49,708 nucleotides of DNA from Oscillospiraceae bacterium. GTDB taxonomy: Bacteria; Bacillota; Clostridia; Oscillospirales; Oscillospiraceae. The position numbers were made by a program, and so were the translations under genes. Shown here one piece after another: positions 9,399 through 16,655 of this stretch. The stretch is from assembly GCA_018385135.1 (NCBI GenBank), contig JAHAWY010000014.1, positions 1 through 49,708 on the forward strand, read 5' to 3'. Positions within the stretch are counted from its first letter, which is position 1, and every line of letters starts with the position of its first letter. The notes under the pieces are model-generated. The model saw only the letters and a program-made list of their open reading frames with translations. It was not told the origin of the DNA and made no database searches.

Positions 9399-9952
9399 CA
9401 GATAGCCATAAGCTCCTTTTCCTTTTTGGCTGCTATGGCATCGATCTCCTTGATGTAATCATCGGTGAGCTTCTGAAGATCCTTTTCGATGTCCTTCAGG
9501 TCGTCCTCGGTGATCTCGGATTTCTTTTTCTGGTTTTTATAATGCTCCATTGCGTCGCGGCGGATGTTGCGAATGGCGACCTTTGCCTCCTCAGCGTATT
9601 TTTTGACCTGCTTGATGAGGTCTTTTCTGCGCTCCTCGGTAAGCTGCGGGAACACCAGACGAATGACCTTGCCGTCGTTTTGGGGATTGATGCCCAACTC
9701 GGACTCCAGTATCGCCTTCTCAATGAGCTTGAGAGAGGAGGCGTCCCACGGCTGGATGGTAAGCGTGCGGGGGTCGGGAGTCGCAACCGTTGCAATCTGC
9801 TGGATGGGGGTGGGAGTGCCGTAGTATTCCACCTTTATCTGATCCAGCACAGCAGAGTTTGCCCGTCCCGCGCGGACAGAATCAAACTGGGAGCTGAGGA
9901 CCTCGGTGGTTTTTTTCATTTTGCCGGTAAATTCAGGATAATTGTCTGCCAT
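9398..9952 (-). CDS. frr: Ribosome recycling factor
   Basis: With EF-G the protein splits post-termination ribosomes into subunits. The 184 residues match the family length and show the expected pattern: RAGRANSAVLDQIKVEYYG near the N-terminus, PIQQIATVATPDPRTLTIQPWD, and a C-terminal helical domain with KQVKKYAEEAKVAIRNIRRD. The start at 9952 follows a clear GGAGGG. It is preceded by pyrH in the same direction (159-base gap) and overlaps uppS by one base. Confidence 0.97.
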   Translation of the reverse strand: MADNYPEFTGKMKKTTEVLSSQFDSVRAGRANSAVLDQIKVEYYGTPTPIQQIATVATPDPRTLTIQPWDASSLKLIEKAILESELGINPQNDGKVIRLVFPQLTEERRKDLIKQVKKYAEEAKVAIRNIRRDAMEHYKNQKKKSEITEDDLKDIEKDLQKLTDDYIKEIDAIAAKKEKELMAI

Positions 9953-9977
9953 AGTTCTTCCCTCCGAAATAGCTTGT

Positions 9978-10000
9978 TGAAAAGAGCGCTGCCCTTTTCA
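9978..10000 (-). repeat. Hairpin in the pyrH-frr spacer
   Basis: On the minus strand TGAAAAGGGC and GCTCTTTTCA face each other around a 3-base loop, giving a 10-base-pair stem with one G-U pair. It lies about 25 bases upstream of the frr start. The U-run is inside the stem, so it is not a classical terminator, but partial attenuation or processing between pyrH and frr is possible. Confidence 0.4.
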
Positions 10001-10111
10001 GCGTTTGGCTTAGCACCCGCCTGAGCGCGCTTGCGCGTTTGCGGGGTGATATGCGTTTATCTTTTGTTTCTCCGCTTTAAAAGCGAAGTCCTGTATGGTT
10101 TGTGCCGCGGC

Positions 10112-10831
10112 TTATTGCACGACTGTGCCGATCTTTTCACCGAGGACGACGCGGACGATGTTTTCCGGGTCTTTCAGCGCGAAAAGCACAACGGGAATTT
10201 TGTTGTCCATTGAAAGAGAGGTCGCCGTAGAGTCCATGACCGCAAGATGCTGCGCAAGCACGTCGTCGTAGCTGATAGCGTCGTATTTCACGGCATCGGG
10301 GTCTTTCTTGGGGTCGGCTGAGTAAACGCCGTCAACATTTTTGGCAAGCAAAATCGCGTCCGCCTCAATCTCAGCCGCGCGCAGCACCGCCGCCGTGTCG
10401 GTTGAGAAGAAGGGACTGCCCGTGCCGCAGCCGAAGATAACGACTCTGCCGCGTCCGAGATGGCGCATGGCGCGCAGGCGGATGTACGGCTCGGCAATAG
10501 CGCGCATTTCGATGGCGGTCTGAACGCGGACCTCAACGTCCATCTGCTCAAGCACATCTGCCAGTGCAAGGCAGTTCATAACCGTTGCCATCATGCCCAT
10601 ATGGTCTGCCCTCGTGCGCTCCATCTTTCCGCCGCCGTCCTTAACGCCGCGCCAGAAGTTTCCGCCGCCTACGACGACGCCTACCTCAACGCCAAGCTCC
10701 GTGCATTTTTTTATGGACTTACAGACGTTTTCTATGACGTTGAAATCAAGACCGCGTCCGGCTTCGCCGGCAAGCGCTTCGCCGCTTATTTTAAGAAGTA
10801 CCCGCTTGTAGACTGGCTTTTTGTTTTCCAT
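10112..10831 (-). CDS. pyrH: Uridylate kinase (UMP kinase)
   Basis: The enzyme phosphorylates UMP to UDP in pyrimidine nucleotide synthesis and belongs to the amino-acid kinase fold. The 239-residue protein has the phosphate-binding start [35 protein letters not shown], and the nucleotide-binding [16 protein letters not shown]. The start at 10831 has GGGAG upstream at a slightly long spacing. In most Clostridia rpsB and tsf precede pyrH; here nth lies upstream instead, so the translation-factor part of the cluster is absent at this locus. No strong minus-strand promoter could be read in the 172 bases before it. Confidence 0.96.
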   Translation of the reverse strand: MENKKPVYKRVLLKISGEALAGEAGRGLDFNVIENVCKSIKKCTELGVEVGVVVGGGNFWRGVKDGGGKMERTRADHMGMMATVMNCLALADVLEQMDVEVRVQTAIEMRAIAEPYIRLRAMRHLGRGRVVIFGCGTGSPFFSTDTAAVLRAAEIEADAILLAKNVDGVYSADPKKDPDAVKYDAISYDDVLAQHLAVMDSTATSLSMDNKIPVVLFALKDPENIVRVVLGEKIGTVVQ

Positions 10832-10979
10832 ACAAAAGGACTCCCTTCCGTATTTGTTTTAGATTTTAGTCTCGCTGAAATTCATACTAAGCTATTTTAA
10901 TATAAATCCGCGTATATTAAAAGAGCTTTTCTCAAATTAACGAAAAATTTTACGGCTTGACTATATTTCTTTACGGGTG

Positions 10980-11004
10980 AAAAAAGCGGTCTGCCGGCGC
11001 TTTT
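10980..11004 (-). terminator. Rho-independent terminator of nth
   Basis: On the minus strand AAAAGCG and CGCTTTT flank a 9-base loop and the second arm continues into a run of six T. It begins at the nth stop codon, so it separates nth from pyrH. Confidence 0.6.
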
Positions 11005-11633
11005 CAAAGCTTTTTCGGGCATACTCCGGCAAGGCGGCAGCTCTGACAATCGGCTTTTCTCGCCGTACAGACCGCTCTGCCGTGCATGACCAAACGGTGG
11101 CAGAAGTCCGAGGATTTTTCGGGAGGCAAAAGCTTTTTCAGCTCCGCTTCTATCTTTGCGGGGTCTTTAAGACCGTCCACCAGTCCCATGCGGTTGGAAA
11201 GACGAATGCAGTGCGTATCGACAACTACGGCGGGCTTGCCGTAAATATCGCCTAGGATGAGGTTTGCCGTTTTGCGACCCACACCGGGCAGGGCGACAAG
11301 CTCCTCCATCGTGTCCGGCACTTTACCGCCGTGGCGCTCCAGCAGCGCATTTGCACAGGCGATAATGTCCTTCGCCTTGGTGTGGTAAAACCCGCAGGGG
11401 CGGATGTATTCCTCAAGCTCCGTAAGCTCCGCCGCCGCGAGCGCTTCAAGGCTGGGGTAGCGCGCGTAAAGCGCGGGGGTCTGCATATTCACCCTTTCGT
11501 CCGTGCACTGTGCGGCAAGGCGCGTTGCGAAAAGCAGCTCGTAGTCTTTTTTATAGCTCAAAGAGCAGACAGCGCCGGGATATTCCTTTTCAAGGAGGCT
11601 TATCAGCTCCGTCGCCAGCTTCTTTTTATCCAT
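11004..11633 (-). CDS. nth: Endonuclease III (DNA glycosylase/AP lyase)
   Basis: This base-excision repair enzyme removes oxidised pyrimidines and cuts the abasic site. The 209-residue protein carries the helix-hairpin-helix LPGVGRKTAN with the catalytic lysine, the catalytic aspartate in VVVDTHCIRLSNR, and the C-terminal [4Fe-4S] motif with exact Cys-x6-Cys-x2-Cys-x5-Cys spacing (CTARKADCQSCRLAGVC). GGAG precedes the start. A good promoter on the same strand (11674-11701) and a terminator immediately after the gene suggest it is transcribed alone. Confidence 0.96.
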   Translation of the reverse strand: MDKKKLATELISLLEKEYPGAVCSLSYKKDYELLFATRLAAQCTDERVNMQTPALYARYPSLEALAAAELTELEEYIRPCGFYHTKAKDIIACANALLERHGGKVPDTMEELVALPGVGRKTANLILGDIYGKPAVVVDTHCIRLSNRMGLVDGLKDPAKIEAELKKLLPPEKSSDFCHRLVMHGRAVCTARKADCQSCRLAGVCPKKL

Positions 11634-11673
11634 TGCGGTTTTCTCCGATTTCTTTAGTCTGTTTTACATATAA

Positions 11674-11701
11674 AGTATAACATGAGCCTTGTAATAGTCA
11701 A
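11674..11701 (-). promoter_or_regulatory. Sigma-A-type promoter of nth
   Basis: Reading the minus strand, TTGACT (11701-11696) and TATACT (11679-11674) are 16 bases apart. It lies about 40 bases upstream of the nth start and back to back with the glyA promoter. Confidence 0.6.
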
Positions 11702-11722
11702 AGTATTTTCTCTTTCAGACAA

Positions 11723-11751
11723 TTGTTTTGGGGTACGCGCTCGGTTATAAT
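11723..11751 (+). promoter_or_regulatory. Sigma-A-type promoter of glyA
   Basis: TTGTTT (11723-11728) and a perfect TATAAT (11746-11751) are 17 bases apart. Transcription would begin near 11758, leaving a short leader of about 35 bases with GGAGG before the glyA start. Confidence 0.7.
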
Positions 11752-11792
11752 TTTGTTATACAAGGAAAACTAAAACACTGGAGGAAAACGCC

Positions 11793-13040
11793 ATGATAGT
11801 TGACAAGCAGCACGAGTTTATCGCCCAGCAGGACAGAGAGGTTGCCGACGCTATGGACGCAGAGCTGAAGCGTCAGCGTGCCAATATTGAGCTTATCGCT
11901 TCGGAGAACATTGTCAGCCCCGCGGTTTTGGCGGCTGTTGGCAGCGTGCTTACCAACAAGTACGCCGAGGGCTACCCCGCACGCCGCTACTATGGCGGCT
12001 GCCAGTGCGTGGACGTGGTTGAAAATCTCGCTATCGAGCGCTTGAAGCAGCTTTACGGCTGCAAGTTTGCCAATGTCCAACCGCACAGCGGCTCGCAGGC
12101 AAACTACGCGGTGTATCTTTCCCTCTGCGTACCGGGAGACACCGTTTTAGGCATGGACCTTGACGCGGGCGGTCATCTTACGCACGGTTCGCCCGTAAAT
12201 TTCTCCGGAAAGCAATATAATATAGTGTCCTACGGCGTAAATGACGAGGGCTATATCGACTATGACGCCCTGCGCAGGCAGGCGCTTGAGTGCAGACCGA
12301 AAATGATCATAGCGGGCGCTTCCGCCTATCCGCGCGTATTAGATTTTGCAAAATTCTCCGAAATTGCAAAGGAATGCGGTGCTTACCTTATGGTCGATAT
12401 GGCGCATATCGCGGGTCTTGTAGCAGCCGGTGAGCATCCCTCGCCCTTCGGCTATGCGGACGTTGTCACCACTACTACGCATAAGACCCTGCGCGGTCCG
12501 CGCGGCGGCGCTATTATGACCGACGACGAGGCGCTGGCAAAGAAAATCAACAGCGCGATTTTCCCCGGCTGTCAGGGTGGTCCGCTTATGCACGTTATCG
12601 CGGGCAAGGCGATCGCCTTCGGCGAGGCTTTGCAGCCCGAGTTCAAGGAATATCAGCACCGGCTTGTCAAAAACTGCTCCGTTCTGGCTCAGGAGCTGAT
12701 GAACAGAGGAGTCAAGCTCGTCTCCGGCGGCACGGATAATCATCTCGCGCTCATCGACCTGCGCGACGAGGGCGTTTCCGGCGCGGAGCTGGAGAAGCGT
12801 CTCGACGAGGTCCATATCACCACCAACAAGAACAAGATACCCAACGACCCGCGCTCGGCAAAGGAGACCAGCGGACTTCGAGTTGGCACGGCAGCCGTAA
12901 CAACGCGCGGCTTCAAAGAGCCTGAAATGGTTGAGATTGCAGAGCTGCTCACGTTTGCCATTCGTGATTTTGACGCAAAGCGAGAGGAAATTAATTCCCG
13001 CGTGAAGGCACTTTGCGACAAATATCCCTTGTATAATTGA
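11793..13040 (+). CDS. glyA: Serine hydroxymethyltransferase
   Basis: This PLP enzyme interconverts serine and glycine while charging tetrahydrofolate with a one-carbon unit. The 415-residue protein has the conserved N-terminal [15 protein letters not shown] and [16 protein letters not shown], the PLP lysine in [14 protein letters not shown] at about residue 230, and the C-terminal [21 protein letters not shown] lies 9 bases upstream of the ATG. It has its own promoter and a GC-rich hairpin after the stop, so it is probably monocistronic. Confidence 0.97.
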   Translation: MIVDKQHEFIAQQDREVADAMDAELKRQRANIELIASENIVSPAVLAAVGSVLTNKYAEGYPARRYYGGCQCVDVVENLAIERLKQLYGCKFANVQPHSGSQANYAVYLSLCVPGDTVLGMDLDAGGHLTHGSPVNFSGKQYNIVSYGVNDEGYIDYDALRRQALECRPKMIIAGASAYPRVLDFAKFSEIAKECGAYLMVDMAHIAGLVAAGEHPSPFGYADVVTTTTHKTLRGPRGGAIMTDDEALAKKINSAIFPGCQGGPLMHVIAGKAIAFGEALQPEFKEYQHRLVKNCSVLAQELMNRGVKLVSGGTDNHLALIDLRDEGVSGAELEKRLDEVHITTNKNKIPNDPRSAKETSGLRVGTAAVTTRGFKEPEMVEIAELLTFAIRDFDAKREEINSRVKALCDKYPLYN

Positions 13041-13103
13041 GCCGGATAAACTATAATGGCGTCAAAGCTTAATGCAATACCGGCTGCATAATCAGCAAAT
13101 AAC

Positions 13104-13131
13104 AAGCCGGCGGCGGTAAACCGCCGGCTTT
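13104..13131 (+). terminator. Probable terminator after glyA
   Basis: AAGCCGGCGG and CCGCCGGCTT form a perfect 10-base-pair stem around a 7-base loop. The following T-run is short and interrupted (TT then TGCCGCATTT), so termination may be incomplete. Confidence 0.6.
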
Positions 13132-13137
13132 GCCGCA

Positions 13138-13166
13138 TTTACACGTTAGAAAGCATAGAATAAAAT
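13138..13166 (+). promoter_or_regulatory. Promoter of the rarA unit
   Basis: TTTACA (13138-13143) and TAAAAT (13161-13166) are 17 bases apart, each five of six matches to consensus. Transcription would start near 13173, exactly at the structured leader described next. Confidence 0.55.
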
Positions 13167-13170
13167 GAAA

Positions 13171-13233
13171 GCCTGCGGGTTCTGCTGAGCGCGAAGGTGA
13201 TGCGCTTTCGCCAAGCCCTGCGGGAACCCGCGC
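13171..13233 (+). other. Structured leader upstream of rarA
   Basis: GCGGGTTC (13175-13182) can pair with GAACCCGC (13224-13231), enclosing a second hairpin GCGAAGG (13191-13197) with CTTTCGC (13205-13211). The 3' arm can alternatively pair with the adjacent GCGGG at 13220-13224, so two exclusive folds exist. No T-run follows. It could be a regulatory leader or small RNA; it matches no RNA family I recognise. Confidence 0.35.
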
Positions 13234-13255
13234 TATTCAAAATAGGAGACAGAAT

Positions 13256-14521
13256 ATGTATAGACCGCTTGCCGACGAGCTTCGACCGTCATCGCTCGAT
13301 GAGGTCGTTGGGCAAAGCCACATACTGGGCGAAAATTCCATGCTGCGGCGCATCGTCGCTTCAGGGCAGATACCAAACATGATATTTTACGGTCCGAGCG
13401 GCACGGGAAAAACAACCGTTGCGCGCATTATTGCGGAGAAAACCAACCGCACGCTGCGCCGGTTGAACGCCACCACCGCCGGCATCGCCGACATAAAGGC
13501 GATAATCGACGAGCTGGATACGCTCATGGCACCCTCGGGCGTTCTGCTCTACCTCGACGAGATACAATATTTCAATAAAAAACAGCAGCAGAGCCTGCTG
13601 GAGTTCATAGAAAACGGAAAAATCACGCTGATCGCGTCAACAACGGAAAACCCCTATTTCTACGTTTTCAACGCTATTTTAAGCCGCTCCACCGTTTTTG
13701 AATTTAAGCAGGTCGAGGCAAAGGACGTTGAAAGCTCCGTTTTGCGCGCCTTTACTTTCCTTGAGGAGCGCGACCATGTGAAGCTCTCACTTGAGGAGGG
13801 GGTCGTCGCCCACATCGCGCAAAGCTGCGGCGGAGACGTCAGAAAGGCGATAAACGCCGTTGAGCTGCTTTACAGCGCATCAAAGGGTGCCGGCGCCAAG
13901 GTGACGATAACGCTTGAGGACGCAATGTGCGTTTCGCAAAAAAGCGCCATGCGCTATGACCGTGAGGGTGACGCACACTATGACATTCTTTCGGCGCTGA
14001 TGAAATCCCTGCGCGGCTCCGACCCGGACGCTGCGCTGCACTACCTTGCGCGCACCCTTGAGGCAGGAGACCTGATCGGCGCGTGCAGACGTCTCCTTTG
14101 CTCGGCGAGCGAGGATATCGGGCTTGCCTACCCGCAGGCGGTCTCCGTCGTTAAGTCCTGCGTGGACAGCGCTCTGCAATTGGGTCTGCCGGAGGCGCGG
14201 CTTCCGTTGGCGGAGGCCGCTATCTTCCTTGCGACCGCGCCGAAATCAAACACTGCGTGTGTCGGCATAGATGCCGCTCTTGCCGATATCCGCGCCGGAA
14301 AAACGGGCGACATACCGAGAGAGCTGCAAAACGTTCACGCCGATTCCACTGAGCTAAAGCGCGAGCAAAACTATAAATATCCTCACAGCTACCCGCACCA
14401 CTATGTTAAGCAGCAGTACCTGCCCGATGCGCTTCAGGGCAGCCGTTACTACCGGTTTGGCGACAACAAGGTTGAGCAGGCGGCGCGGGCGTATTGGGAC
14501 GCTATCAAGCAGGAGGACTAG
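13256..14521 (+). CDS. rarA: Replication-associated AAA ATPase RarA/MgsA
   Basis: RarA is a clamp-loader-like AAA+ ATPase acting at stalled replication forks and in recombination. The 421-residue protein shows the Walker A YGPSGTGKTT near residue 45, the Walker B VLLYLDEIQYF, sensor 1 IASTTENPYFYV with the arginine finger region LSRSTVFEF, and the C-terminal tetramerisation part (PLAEAAIFLATAPKSN; YPHHYVKQQYLP). AGGAG precedes the start. The DUF951 gene follows after three bases, so the two are co-transcribed. Confidence 0.95.
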   Translation: MYRPLADELRPSSLDEVVGQSHILGENSMLRRIVASGQIPNMIFYGPSGTGKTTVARIIAEKTNRTLRRLNATTAGIADIKAIIDELDTLMAPSGVLLYLDEIQYFNKKQQQSLLEFIENGKITLIASTTENPYFYVFNAILSRSTVFEFKQVEAKDVESSVLRAFTFLEERDHVKLSLEEGVVAHIAQSCGGDVRKAINAVELLYSASKGAGAKVTITLEDAMCVSQKSAMRYDREGDAHYDILSALMKSLRGSDPDAALHYLARTLEAGDLIGACRRLLCSASEDIGLAYPQAVSVVKSCVDSALQLGLPEARLPLAEAAIFLATAPKSNTACVGIDAALADIRAGKTGDIPRELQNVHADSTELKREQNYKYPHSYPHHYVKQQYLPDALQGSRYYRFGDNKVEQAARAYWDAIKQED

Positions 14522-14524
14522 GCT

Positions 14525-14722
14525 ATGGATATTCAGGTTGGCGATATTCTCACGATGAAGAAAGAGCATCCCTGCGGCGAAAAGCGCTGGCTGGTGCTTC
14601 GTACGGGAATGGACTTTCGTCTGCGCTGTCTCGGCTGCGGGCATGAGGTCATGGGCGCTCGAAGTAAGTTTGAGCGAAACATAAAATCGGTATGCAGAAA
14701 GACAGAAAACGACAAGCTTTGA
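14525..14722 (+). CDS. DUF951 family protein
   Basis: This 65-residue protein belongs to the small DUF951 family widespread in Firmicutes. It begins MDIQVGDILTMKKEHPCGEKRW and contains a CLGCGHEV motif. Together with Cys17 it has several cysteines that could bind a metal, and an SH3-like nucleic-acid-binding fold is plausible, but the function is unknown. It starts three bases after the rarA stop, with GGAGG inside the rarA end as its ribosome site. Confidence 0.9.
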   Translation: MDIQVGDILTMKKEHPCGEKRWLVLRTGMDFRLRCLGCGHEVMGARSKFERNIKSVCRKTENDKL

Positions 14723-14779
14723 CAAATTTGATAGTTTAATCGACAGGGATTAATAAATTTTACAAAAGTTTTTTAAGTG

Positions 14780-14823
14780 TTGCGATTTACGGCGGCGGTG
14801 TTATATAATCTGACATATGTCAG
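14780..14823 (+). promoter_or_regulatory. Promoter and palindromic operator of the first GGDEF gene
   Basis: TTGCGA (14780-14785) and a perfect TATAAT (14804-14809) are 18 bases apart. Immediately after the -10 box lies the perfect 14-base palindrome CTGACATATGTCAG (14810-14823), covering the expected transcription start. A site there would let a dimeric regulator block transcription. The regulator is unknown. Confidence 0.6.
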
Positions 14824-14898
14824 TGGAAAAAACCTGAAAGCTAATATTTTTTTCAACAGATGTGCTGATTATACTGCTTAACGAGGGGATTGTTTCGG

Positions 14899-16521
14899 AT
14901 GAATACAATCATTGTGGCATTAAGCATTTTACAAATAGCATTTTTCGGTCTTTTCAATTACTTCGGCTTTATATTGATCGAACGTCTGCTTATGGGCAGG
15001 CGAAATAAGCGCGCTGTTTATGTAGCGATGGTGCTTTTAAACACCGGCAGCGGCTACATACTCATCCTTAACCACAGCGCCGGAGTTGCGTTTTTTGCAG
15101 CTCTGCTTATTATGATAATTGAGATAGTTCTTCTATATAACGCGAGCGCCGCGAATGTGCTTTATGGCACTATGGCTATCGTTATTAACTGTATGTGTCT
15201 GCACGGTATGGTTGCCTCGGTGTTTGCATGGGTAAATGGGATTCCGTTCAGCGCCTTGAGCAGCAACGTCGAGCTAAGCCTCGCCGTCTCCATGACAACG
15301 GCGTTTACCGAGCTTTTGGTTGTGCTGGGAATGCTGCTGTTTGTGCCGGCAAAAAATGTGGTCGCCGCCATAAAGCTTCCACGTCAAAAAAGCTTTATGC
15401 TTCTCTGGATGAGCATTTGCGTTATCTTCATGTTCTTAAACTCCGGGATTTACCATTTCTCCCGCGCTTACAGCGAGCTTTATGAGCTGGAGCTTACTTT
15501 CTGTGCGGCAATTCTTATGAGCTGCTACTTTATGCTCTTTAACTCCTATAGAATGAACAAGAGCATAGACGTTATCCTTCAAAACCGCAGGCTGTCCAAT
15601 GAGTTGGGCAACCAAAAGCGCCTGCAAAACGCGCTGCTGCGCGACTCTTTGTTTTATTGCGAGGCAAACCTGACGAAAAACCAGATTATCACTGGTGCGG
15701 ATTTATATATGTCCTCTTTTGAGGCTGCCGATTGCAATTACGATCTCTGGATTGATAATCTTGCCCCGTCAGTCCATCCGGACGACTGGGAGTACTTTAA
15801 ACCCATGGTCGAACGCGAAAACCTTATCGCTCATGCCCAAAAAGGCACTGAGCCGCAGCCCTTCCTCTACCGCAGGGACGAGGGCGGAGGTCACTATCGC
15901 TGGATCAAGGTCCACATTCGCCTGTTGACTAACGATAAGGATTCCGATGTTCTCGCTTTTGCCTATTCCTTTGATGTTGACGCTGATATAAACAGGGAAA
16001 AGGAGCTTGTGGAAAAGTCAAAGATGGATATTTTCACAGGGCTTCTGAATAAGGCGACTGCCCAGTCAATGATACGAGAGCAGGTGCGAAACGGTGTCGG
16101 TGCGCTTTACATTCTTGATATCGACAATTTCAAGCGCGTGAATGACACGCTCGGTCATGACACCGGCGACCAGATTCTTAAATTTGTTGCAACGTCCTTT
16201 AAATCCGTGTTCTCTGGCAATGACATAGTCGGGCGCGTCGGCGGCGATGAGTTTATGGCTTTCAGCGCAAACGACAGAAAGGTTAAGGATGTCGCTGCCA
16301 GAGCTGAGGAGCTGTTTTCAAAGCTTGCCGATAAAAGCGATCCCGCGCGTCCCAATTACGATTTTACCGCCAGTCTCGGAGTTTCATTTATCGGTATGTT
16401 AGCGCCGGACTTTACCTCTGCATACAAGCAGGCTGATATGGCGCTTGCTTATGTTAAGCAAAGCGGCAAAAACAGCTTTTCAATATACGGCGCACAGCAG
16501 CTCTTGTTTGACTATGCCTAA
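14899..16521 (+). CDS. Membrane GGDEF diguanylate cyclase with PAS-like domain
   Basis: The protein likely makes cyclic di-GMP. The 540-residue chain starts with about six hydrophobic segments (residues 1-220), then a short linker helix, a PAS-like domain with HPDDWEYF and YRWIKVHIRLL (about 290-375), and a GGDEF domain with the intact active site RVGGDEF at about 446-452 and DIDNFKRVNDTLGHDTGD before it. The RxxD inhibitory site expected five residues before GGDEF reads SGND, so product inhibition at that site is not expected. The ATG at 14899 was chosen over a TTG nine bases earlier because GAGGGG lies 10 bases upstream. It has a convergent paralogue at 16656-18233 with the same domain order. 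Confidence 0.9.
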   Translation: MNTIIVALSILQIAFFGLFNYFGFILIERLLMGRRNKRAVYVAMVLLNTGSGYILILNHSAGVAFFAALLIMIIEIVLLYNASAANVLYGTMAIVINCMCLHGMVASVFAWVNGIPFSALSSNVELSLAVSMTTAFTELLVVLGMLLFVPAKNVVAAIKLPRQKSFMLLWMSICVIFMFLNSGIYHFSRAYSELYELELTFCAAILMSCYFMLFNSYRMNKSIDVILQNRRLSNELGNQKRLQNALLRDSLFYCEANLTKNQIITGADLYMSSFEAADCNYDLWIDNLAPSVHPDDWEYFKPMVERENLIAHAQKGTEPQPFLYRRDEGGGHYRWIKVHIRLLTNDKDSDVLAFAYSFDVDADINREKELVEKSKMDIFTGLLNKATAQSMIREQVRNGVGALYILDIDNFKRVNDTLGHDTGDQILKFVATSFKSVFSGNDIVGRVGGDEFMAFSANDRKVKDVAARAEELFSKLADKSDPARPNYDFTASLGVSFIGMLAPDFTSAYKQADMALAYVKQSGKNSFSIYGAQQLLFDYA

Positions 16522-16530
16522 TAAAGAATT

Positions 16531-16566
16531 AAAGCACCCTGCCATTTGACGCAGGGTGCTTTTTTG
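16531..16566 (+). terminator. Terminator of the first GGDEF gene
   Basis: AAAGCACCCTGC and GCAGGGTGCTTT form a 12-base-pair stem around an 8-base loop, followed directly by a T-run. This is a strong Rho-independent terminator. Confidence 0.85.
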
Positions 16567-16620
16567 CGCCGCTGTGGTCGCGCTCAAAACAGCAGGCTTG
16601 CGGAGAATATGCCAAGAAAT

Positions 16621-16650
16621 AAGCGCCCGACAGCCGGTGTCGGGCGCTTT
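16621..16650 (-). terminator. Terminator of the second GGDEF gene
   Basis: AAGCGCCCGACA and TGTCGGGCGCTT form a perfect 12-base-pair stem with a GCCGG loop six bases beyond the minus-strand gene. The T-run on that strand is short and mixed (TTATTTC); T-richness on the plus strand suggests it may act in both directions. Confidence 0.7.
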
Positions 16651-16655
16651 TATGT

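Noticed and set aside
13171..13233. The rarA leader as 6S RNA or SRP RNA
   Set aside because: It is far too short for 6S RNA and lacks the SRP apical motif (GGAA tetraloop with the conserved flanks).
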